Source: Hemicordylus capensis (lineage: Eukaryota; Chordata; Lepidosauria; Squamata; Cordylidae). From it: DNA of 64,000 nt. The stretch spans positions 17,634,501-17,698,500 of the forward strand of contig NC_069662.1 in the NCBI RefSeq assembly GCF_027244095.1, written 5' to 3'. The notes below the pieces were generated by a model, which was not told the origin of the DNA, did not search any database, and saw nothing but the letters and a program-made list of their open reading frames with translations. Shown piece by piece: positions 58,201 to 64,000 of the stretch. The position numbers and the translations under genes were made by a program. The stretch's first letter is position 1; each line of letters begins with the position of its first letter.

Positions 58201-59391
58201 TGTAACTGAAAGCAGGAAGTTAGCTCCTTGTCCCAAGGAGCTACATAGAGTGAAAAATGGGTCTGGAAGATGTGGGGAATGTCAGTGCTTTGAGGGAAGT
58301 GAGATTAGCATGGAAGTTTAGCAGGGAAGTGAGATTAGCATGGGGCCATATGAACTCTGGGCAGGGGCTCTGCCACATACTCTCATTTGCATGTAACGCA
58401 GGAGGGTAAATAATAAGAGGTAACTCACTTTCTACTATTTGTGCCAGCTATAATTATGAAGTCATAAAATAGATTGGTGGGGTGGGAAGTAGTAGGATCT
58501 TTCTGTATCTTATATCATGAGACCACCTACCCCTGAATGTTCACACATGAGGTAGAAGATCCACATTACACCTGTTGACCCCAAAGAGGAGTAGGTAGTT
58601 ATCTCCTACTGTACGTGTTGACACCTGGGGGTAAGTAACTCTCAGGGGGTGGAAATAAGCAAGGAGGATCTTTTTGGCATGCATGGCCAAGCCCAAACCC
58701 AAGTGAAGTGGGAGTGAGGAATCCCTAGAGTATGAGGGGTGTAAAAGGTTTGGGGGAGGGAAGAACATGTTATGGTGTGGGGGCATTATGGGAAGAGATG
58801 ATGATATGGGAGAGCGGGAGGGGGGAAATAGCCTTGCTATAGGGAGGGGCAGCTGTAACGTGTCTATGAGCGTGTGTCGGGGGGACATTTTTGAAAGGAG
58901 GATCACTGGTGGTGGGGCTGAGAAGGCACTAAGGTAGCAACTGGCGGGAAAAAGGGTGGGGGAGAAGCGCGAGGGGCTGGGCAGAGTGAGCGCGAGAGGG
59001 AGGTGACCGTTGGTGGTGGGGGGGAAGAAGCGCGAGGCGCAGGGAGGGGCTGGGCACAGCGAGCGCAGAGAACGAGGGGGAGCGCAAGGCAGCGCTGGGC
59101 GGAGGGAGGTGACCGTTGGGGCAGCGCGAGGCGAAGCGGGGGGGGGGAGCGCGTGCTGAGTGCGCCCTGCTGGCCCGCGCGCGCAAGGGCCCCCGCCCGC
59201 TGGGATTCCCGAGGGGAGGGGCGGGGCAGGGCGGGTGTGAGTGGGGAGCCTAGAGCTCTCGCTCGCGCTCTCCTGTCCTTCCCCGCTCGCGCTCCCCCCC
59301 CTTTTTTAAGCGGAGAAGGGAGGGGGAAGGTGGAGGAAAAAGGAGGGGGGGTTACCTGGAAGATGAAGCTGCTCCAGTTGCTCGGGTCCAT
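43221..59391 (-). CDS. MAZ: Myc-associated zinc finger protein
   Basis: Exons in transcript order: 59356-59391, 50893-51686, 47292-47355, 46837-47008, then 43221-43342. All sites are GT/AG and phases match, giving 1188 nt and 395 residues. MAZ is a nuclear zinc-finger factor that binds GC-rich promoters. The first exon encodes MDPSNWSSFIFQ, identical to the human short N-terminal isoform, with a strong start context (gccgccATGG). A linker with LQVDLLPVLAAAQE and TVDTAALKQ and a short alanine run is followed by C2H2 fingers at about residues 119-141, 208-230, 236-258, 266-289, 295-317 and 322-341. Linkers HSDEKPYQC and STERPFKC are typical. Compared with human the alanine and proline runs are much shorter, and K of KCEKCEAAF is T here. 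The short C-terminus ends ALPTQPW, as in human. No exon for the human MFPVF N-terminus was found. Confidence 0.97.
44035..44190 (-). repeat. LINE-type 3' tail fragment
   Basis: 'atatttatatactgcctgat', 'gtggtgtacataatttaaga' and repeated 'taaaacaatt' words are typical of reptile L2/CR1-like tails in reverse. It lies in a MAZ intron. Confidence 0.45.
44618..44805 (-). CDS. MAZ: MAZ alternative terminal exon with extra zinc fingers
   Basis: It has a good acceptor ('cccgtag' on the minus strand) and joins exon 46837-47008 in phase 1. It encodes GFTTAAYLRVHAVKDHGLAA, then a CKLCGVHCKTPAQLNGHLQT finger and a TGA at 44618. The human isoform 2 tail has the same GFTTAAYLRIHAVKDHG and CKLCSVHCKTPAQLAGH segments. 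Joining completes the CELCNKG finger (residues 350 onward) and adds another, for a 417-residue product. When it is skipped, exon 43221-43342 is used instead. Confidence 0.92.
45305..45490 (+). repeat. L2-like LINE/SINE 3' tail
   Basis: 'ttttagattgtgagcccttt', 'ctatgtaaaccgccctgagc' and 'aagggtggtatagaaatcga', ending in (AAT)n. This is the cleanest plus-strand copy of this tail in the window. It lies in a MAZ intron. Confidence 0.65.
47356..50892 (-). other. MAZ: MAZ intron between exons 2 and 3
   Basis: AT-rich, about 3.5 kb. I see no exon and no element that I can name. Confidence 0.5.
52322..52400. repeat. Back-to-back (TG)n / (AC)n microsatellite
   Basis: A (TG)n run of about 34 bases is joined through 'tatatgtgtatac' to an (AC)n run of about 38 bases. 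The whole tract is an imperfect palindrome and alternates purine and pyrimidine throughout. It lies in MAZ intron 1. Confidence 0.93.
52764..52899. mobile_element. hAT-type MITE, 136 bp, family B
   Basis: The ends CAGTGTTCCC and GGGAACAATG are inverted copies. The arms of about 55 bases ('gggattcccagatgttgttg' against 'catcaacatctggaaacccc') surround a short centre. The flanks AAAGGTTC (52756-52763) and GAAGGTTC (52900-52907) are an 8-bp duplication with one difference. Confidence 0.82.
53521..53782. mobile_element. Long foldback element, 262 bp
   Basis: The left half, starting 'tattataaattat', is matched in reverse by the right half ending 'ataatttataata'. Matching words along the arms include 'caatagtaatagatcata', 'gatacactaaaca', 'catccaatcaaaa' and 'actatactacat'. 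The arms are about 115-125 bases and cover nearly the whole element. The flanks do not show a clear duplication beyond possible TA. Confidence 0.82.
53783..55189 (-). other. MAZ: MAZ intron 1, nothing recognised
   Basis: No exon seen. At about 54370-54720 the words 'gttcagatgttactgaaggg' and 'cagcctttcttcagtaacgg' form an inverted pair about 330 bases apart, so an old foldback element is possible. Confidence 0.35.
55190..55450 (-). repeat. L2-like tail with (ATT)n and (GAAT)n
   Basis: Reverse copy of the tail at 45305: (ATT)n, 'aattcgatttctatgccacc', 'aaaatggctcagggtggtt', a (GAAT)n run at about 55275-55325, then 'ccccaaagggctctcagtct' and 'ccagcaacagtcactgg'. Confidence 0.65.
55807..55986. 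mobile_element. hAT-type MITE, 180 bp, family A
   Basis: The ends CAGGGGCATAAC and GTTACGCCCCTG are inverted copies. The flanks are CATAAAGA at 55799-55806 and CATAAAGA at 55987-55994, an exact 8-bp target duplication, so the insertion is fairly recent. It matches the family A copy at 1917-2098 in ends and length. A (GT)n run lies inside. Confidence 0.88.
56344..56500 (+). repeat. Interspersed repeat ('ccagatgcctctgggaagcg')
   Basis: Second copy of the repeat at 22080-22305, with the same word order ('cataagaacagcccagctgg', 'ccagcatcctgtttcacaca', 'cacacaggcaagaggtga', 'gctcccctgcaact'). Confidence 0.62.
56501..58949 (-). other. MAZ: MAZ intron 1, promoter-proximal part
   Basis: No exon or named repeat seen. 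From about 57850 the plus strand becomes strongly purine-rich (GGA and GAG words) up to the CpG island. Confidence 0.4.
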
Positions 59392-59860
59392 GGCGGCGGT
59401 AACGAGCGGGGGGAGGGGGGCTCAGATCGGCGAGAGGGGGGGTCGGGAAGGGAGGGGGGAGCGAGTGGGGAGCAGCAACAACGTCGCGCGGGCGGGGGGA
59501 GTGAGGTGGGAGGGGGGATAGAGCGAGGAGGCAGCGGCGCGAGGAAATCTCGGCGCGCACGCTGATTGGCCCCTTCTCGCGCGCGCGCGCGCCTCCCGGC
59601 GCCACAGCTTGTCTGAGCGGGAGGGGGGAGGGTGTGTGTGGGGGGGAGAAGGCGGCAGGTAGCGATTGGGTGGGGCCGCAGTCCTCGCTCCCGACGTCCG
59701 CGGGATCGTGCGAAGGACCCCACGTGTGGTGCTTGCTGATTGGGTGGAGTAGCGAGCGCTGTGTCCGTAGGGCTTTCTCTTTTAAAGACGTAAGCTGATT
59801 GGTCAGTGCCGAGACGGTCGCGCGCGAGTAACGGTTGTCTCCTTGCCCTCCCCGTTAGTT
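58950..59860 (-). promoter_or_regulatory. MAZ: MAZ CpG-island promoter
   Basis: Dense CpG and GC-rich sequence covers the first coding exon (59356-59391). Upstream of the start are four CCAAT boxes in the transcribed orientation (seen as ATTGG on the plus strand) at 59565, 59665, 59739 and 59798. There is a CACGTG E-box at 59721-59726 and a (CG)n run at 59577-59592. No TATA box was seen. The plus strand has many runs of G in and around exon 1 that could form G-quadruplexes. Confidence 0.75.
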
Positions 59861-61329
59861 TTCAGTTGAGTGACATCGTCCCCTCACAAAATGGCCGACG
59901 CAGCTGATCCCATTCGCCCACATCCCGCAAGACTGTCTTTTCTTCGACTCTGGCTCCCCATACTTTGCAGTTTTACACTAATGACTCCTTTCTTCTTTTA
60001 ATTCAGGGCATATGAACGAGCTCTGCAACATTTAACTGTTCAATTAATGAGTAAATTTGTGTTCATTATGCATTCTTCAACTTGACCTGCTATACAGAAA
60101 TATAGACAGACACACATACACGACTTTTATTTACCTACAAATCCTTATGTCCCTCCCACCCACCGCCAGGCCAATTGATGGGATCGTTTCAGCAGATGGC
60201 ATGCTTGGGAAAACCCAACCCCTGCTTATTTCTAGTCATTTCAGCCTGCCTTGAAGCAGTTTGCATCAATGCACCAAATGCACGGAAGCAAGCCAATATA
60301 TGGCACCCAATTCTGGGTTTGACACCCAGTAATGTGATTATTTGTATTATTGTGACTGCGGTGATACATTCAGTTTGGAACTCTGCCAGCACTTCTTGTG
60401 CCACTGCAAAATTTGCAAGCTTAGACTGAGACATGGGTTACATGAACTGCAAAACTCTGCAGGTGAAGTAATCAAAACTGCAGATTTCTGCAAATATCCC
60501 TTGCAGCCGCCTTCTCAAGACCAGTTTGCTTGTGTAAAATGGATTTACTGCACAACGATTTCCACCTCTCACTTGAAGAACTGTGAGAACCCTTTCTGAA
60601 TAAAAATCACACGAAAGCAACATATTTGAGATGGTGGGAGGGCAAATTGGTAGGAGCCTTTGGACTAGGACAGCGGATTTCCCGCAAAGTTGTATTGGAG
60701 ACTTCAAATACCCGATTATTGTATAGTTGTATTGAAAACGAAGACATTAGTTTCTAAATTGGTAGAAGCTACTGGACTGACAGTAGGTGGTAAAATGATT
60801 ACTTTTCAAACTATATAACCAGGAATTTAACCAAATTGAGTAAAATTCCCACGGTCAAAGCAACTGCAGTAGCAGTATGAAACTCAGCCATACAGTCCGA
60901 TCCTAGGCTTATAGACTCAGAAGTAAACACTATGGAGCCGAGTGGCATTTGCTCTTTAGTTTTCAGTGTGGTTTGCAGGTATGCCGCCTACTCCTACGCA
61001 TGTTTAATCGGCAGCAGTACCACGGACGGAGTTCAGTGTCCCCAAGCAAGAGGCGGTAAGACCGCAGGCTGCCTAAATCGTGTTTGTCATACCAGTGAGA
61101 TTTAGGCAACAGGAAGAAGGCAGAGAAAATGGCTGACAGATTTGCAGCAGCAAGAAGGTTACAACCCAAATGATACACACACCCTTTCCCGCATTGTCGA
61201 CTCCTTCCAGCTGGCTGCAGCCTGTTCCTTCTGAACATTCAAGGAGATATCAACAATCCTTCCAAAAGTTAAAAAGGTGTCGACCAAAACTGCAAAACCT
61301 ACGTAGTTTTGAAAGCTAATTTCCTCAAC
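59861..61329. other. Upstream of MAZ, nothing recognised
   Basis: Drops quickly to AT-rich single-copy-looking sequence. A short frame at 59891-60001 (MADAADPIRPHP...) has a good start context but only 36 codons and no family I know. Confidence 0.35.
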
Positions 61330-61640
61330 GCACATGCGGGCTGCAGAAATTCTACACCGTAGGTTTTTTTTAAAAAAACAATAGAATTACGCATGCGCCT
61401 TAGTAAGGACTGGGGGCGTACCGTAACTTGAGCCATGCAGAGGCTCTGCGAAAACAATACGCTCGTGCGCAGTAGAGGTTGTTGGTTGGGTGTGTCGCGC
61501 GCCCGAGAAGATCAAGGATCTTGTAAACAAATCAAGGCGCACGCGCGCCAAAGGCTTTGCAGTTTCGGGCGCCTGTTTCGTTCACAGCGCATGTGCGTTG
61601 GATACCAGCCGAATTTAGAGTGGGGAGCATGCGCGCTCCG
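61330..61640. promoter_or_regulatory. CpG patch with clustered NRF1-like sites
   Basis: Five to six copies of the NRF1 type GCGCATGCGC or close variants: near 61329 (cgcacatgcgg), 61389 (acgcatgcgcc), 61464 (cgtgcgcagt), 61533 (gcgcacgcgcgcc), 61587 (gcgcatgtgcg) and 61627 (gcatgcgcgct). This is typical of housekeeping promoters. No coding start to match it is evident, so it may be a distal MAZ promoter/enhancer or the start of an unseen transcript. Confidence 0.5.
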
Positions 61641-63149
61641 ACAAGCATAGACAATGTATAACATCTGTTGCTTGCGTATTGGGAGCAACTAGCTACTGAT
61701 AACGTAGAGCTGGCAAAAGTAGAGTAACACCCTTTCCGATTTCCTGTTTGATTCGGTAATCACCATTTTATAATGTGTGTGAGGGGGTAAAATATGGACC
61801 ACGTGGAGTGAACGAAGAAAAGAGCATTCAGTGCAAACTGCTGGCTTTTGGATTGGGAACGTATGTTCAGAGAGGAATTAAAGTTGGTTTATAGTTGCTG
61901 CACGATGTGGTGCATTTCTTTTTTGGCTGGAAATCTAAAACAACCACCGGCTGAAAATGACAAGAGGGACTCACTTTCACTGCAGTATGTGCAAAACGTT
62001 AGCAACGGTGTATTAGGAATATTAATTATCTAAATATATAACAACATGGACTACATTGCAAGGCTGTCAAAAACTACTCTTTCCCAATCCCCCCATAATA
62101 TCCGAATAACAGCTCTGGACTACATTGTGGGATTGTTGTAAACCACACGGCCTTAGTCCAAACTCTGATCTGACCTGCAATATGAAGAGTGGACTACATT
62201 GCAGGATGGTCATGAGTTGTTATGTCTCTCAGCCCTGCCCCATCTAACGTGCAATATGGGGGAACACGGGATTACACTGCAGAGCTCTGGTAAGGCTCTG
62301 TCTTTCTTCCAGGCCAGCTACAACCCCACCCCCACCAGCCCCCCACACAATATGTGAATAATTGTGACTGTATTTGTGCTGCAAGTGCAAATCAACTTTT
62401 AAGCATTTTAAAAACTCAGGTTTGTTTCCTATGAAGTAGAGCTTGTGTTAGAGATTCGCTTCTTTCTTTGCTTCTATCTTTATTAGAGAGATGGAACTCC
62501 TATCTGCACAATTACAGGTACAACCAACTCCCGGATTTCTTCATTGTACAGGTAACAACTGTCACTTTTCCTCACTAGCAAAAAACATATCATTTTATTT
62601 TACTTTATTTTAGAGTATTGATATACCACTTTTCAACAATGAAATAAACAGTAAGTCCCAATTTCAGGCGATAATGTTGTCAGTCTAGCCATTTTAAAAG
62701 TCTGTGGGGTAATCTTGCCATAGGGCACAAGACATTGTGGGCTTGTGGAGAAGAAATGCATAGCCTCTGCAAGGGAAGAAGAAACTGGTATTTACCATGT
62801 AAGATGTAAGCTTTTGAATCCTACAAGATTTCTCTTCAGGGTAAAAATTCAAGAAAACAATGTTGCTAAGCCAAGTCATTATGTACATCCAACTCGTCAT
62901 CTCTCTGATAACACTTAGGAGATGCTCTCATATCATTCCATATACATTATTTCAATAATCCTTACAGCAGTCTTATGAAGATTATTATTCTGTGTAATCA
63001 GTGTGTAGGCTGGGATGAGGTAAAAATAGTGGTTTATCTAAGCCATCCAGTGAGCTATCCGGACTGAGCTGAGACTTGAACCAAGGATTTTGAGCTTTAG
63101 CTCTTAATAATTAAACCAATAAAGAGCCATATTTTCCATATCTAGAGAG
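61641..63149. other. Upstream flank, with a dispersed local repeat
   Basis: No gene recognised. Between about 62043 and 62290 the words 'tggactacattgca' or 'ctacattgcaggat' occur four times at irregular spacing with 'aatat' words between, which looks like a diverged local tandem repeat. Confidence 0.4.
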
Positions 63150-63525
63150 GCTAGATTGTCGTGCACATGGGACAGGGACTTCTCTGTTGTTGCTCTAGGC
63201 TCTGGAATGCTCCCCTAGTGAATGTTGACTCCTTGCCATCTGTGGCTGTTGTTTTTGTTTGTTTATTTGTTTTAAACACCTTTTATTTGTTCAGGCTTTT
63301 ACCCCTTAGGGGCTGCCAGGTCTCTCAGCTTTCCTGTGTCTGTTTGTCTTTTTAATAATTTTTTGTTTGTTTGTTTGCTGTTTTATGATTTTTACTGTTT
63401 CACAGATTGTAAGGTTTTAGATGTAACTTTTATGGAATTTTATTGTATTTTAAGTTTTGTAAACTGCCTTGAAATGCATTATGAAAGGCTGTATAAAAAC
63501 CGAACAATAAATAAATAAAATCCCT
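63150..63525 (+). mobile_element. L2-like LINE 3' end
   Basis: The piece RLWNAPLV, then a 'cttttatttgttcaggcttt' region equivalent to the end of ORF2, is followed by an untranslated tail 'gtaaactgccttgaaatgca' and '(aaat)n'. Truncated and dead. Confidence 0.6.
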
Positions 63526-63614
63526 TGCAAAGTCTACCATGGAGGTCAGCTGTTCTGATACCACATATCAAGGTTGCATCTGTGCTATAAGCAGACTGTT
63601 TGTTTGTTTGTTTG

Positions 63615-63716
63615 TTTACATTTTCTATCCCGCTCTTCCTCCAAGAAGCCCAGAGCGGTGTACTACATACTTAGGTTTCTCCTCACAACAACCCTGTGAA
63701 GTAGGTTAGTAGGTTA
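63615..63716 (-). mobile_element. tRNA-derived SINE, type 2, 3' fragment
   Basis: It carries only the tail and body ('cccgctcttcctccaagaag', 'caaccctgtgaagtaggtta'); the head is missing. Confidence 0.65.
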
Positions 63717-63739
63717 GGTTTAAGTGACATGGCTTCCCT

Positions 63740-63845
63740 CAAGGAATTCTGGGAATTGTAGGCCTACTTCTTTGCCAGAGCTCCCAAGACCCTTAAGAGA
63801 GCTATAATTCTCAGAGTTCTTTGGGACTGGGAGTCATGACAGTTA
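63740..63845. mobile_element. Foldback/MITE-like repeat
   Basis: 'ccctcaaggaattctgggaa' on the left pairs loosely with 'ctcagagttctttgggact' on the right. The core words 'gggaattgtaggcc' and 'gctataattctcag' occur in similar form at about 20195-20290. Confidence 0.45.
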
Positions 63846-63928
63846 ACCTCTTTAGGTTTGTAGTATGGATATACCATAAGATGATGATGTAATGATAAAA
63901 ATATGGTGGTCTGGAAGATGATGGATAG

Positions 63929-64000
63929 GAACATAAGAAACTGCCATATACTGAGTCAGACCACTGGTCTATCTAGCTCAGTATTGTCTTCACAGACTGG
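63929..64000 (-). mobile_element. 5S-headed/tRNA-headed SINE tail, cut by the window edge
   Basis: 'aggaacataagaaactgcca', 'tactgagtcagacca' and 'tcagtattgtcttcacagac' are the reverse of the common tail. The head lies beyond the window. Confidence 0.65.

Noticed and set aside
58903-59391. 162-codon minus-strand frame starting at the MAZ ATG
   Set aside because: Only the first 12 codons are coding; the rest reads through the donor at 59355 into intron 1.
59003-59521. 172-codon open frame on the plus strand opposite MAZ exon 1
   Set aside because: It is a Gly/Arg-rich frame caused by GC-rich CpG-island composition; there is no domain and no splice or polyadenylation support.
59891-60001. Short frame MADAADPIRPHP with a good start context
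   Set aside because: Only 36 codons, no recognisable family and no evident downstream exon; it may be chance within promoter-flanking sequence.
1-64000. LTR retroelements, endogenous retroviruses or Polinton-like elements
   Set aside because: No capsid, protease, integrase or envelope-like translation and no paired long terminal repeats were noticed. All retroelement coding pieces seen are LINE type.

Overview
The window looks like single-copy nuclear DNA from a squamate reptile (a lizard-like genome). The evidence is vertebrate GT-AG gene structures combined with a reptile-type repeat set: CR1 and L2-like LINEs, tRNA-headed SINEs of Sauria-SINE type, 5S-rRNA-headed SINEs, and many short hAT-type MITEs with 8-bp target duplications. 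I see no bacterial operons, CRISPR arrays, rRNA units, or LTR/ERV/Polinton remains that I can support.

Three genes are clearly recognisable or well supported, with a fourth recognised by name. (1) At 1259-7115 (+) lie the last five coding exons of a gene I cannot name. They share one reading frame across canonical splice sites and have a very short 3' UTR (AATAAA at 7152). (2) At 10376-15981 (+) is a complete six-exon CDIPT (phosphatidylinositol synthase), 215 codons, with the CDP-alcohol phosphotransferase motif intact. (3) At 28743-31176 (-) are two coding exons of PRRT2; the tiny terminal coding exon expected further downstream was not found. (4) At 43221-59391 (-) is MAZ, with first exon MDPSNWSSFIFQ, a large zinc-finger exon, two short zinc-finger exons, and two alternative terminal exons, as in mammals.

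Layout: the unnamed gene and CDIPT are transcribed rightward. PRRT2 and MAZ are transcribed leftward, head to tail and convergent on CDIPT. This is the human 16p11.2 neighbourhood in mirror image, except that PAGR1 and MVP, which lie between PRRT2 and CDIPT in human, are not visible here. MAZ starts in a CpG island at about 58950-59860 with four CCAAT boxes. A second CpG/NRF1-like cluster lies about 2 kb further right at 61330-61640.

The remaining sequence is introns and intergenic DNA built largely of interspersed repeats. The most interesting are a chimeric SINE family with a 5S-rRNA-like head, a tRNA-like middle and a tail shared with a purely tRNA-headed SINE; several hAT MITEs with exact or near-exact 8-bp target duplications, including a 55-bp almost perfect palindrome; two larger foldback elements; and a triple nested insertion just inside the PRRT2 intron. 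Simple repeats are abundant: long (CT)n, (AC)n, and a back-to-back (TG)n/(AC)n tract.
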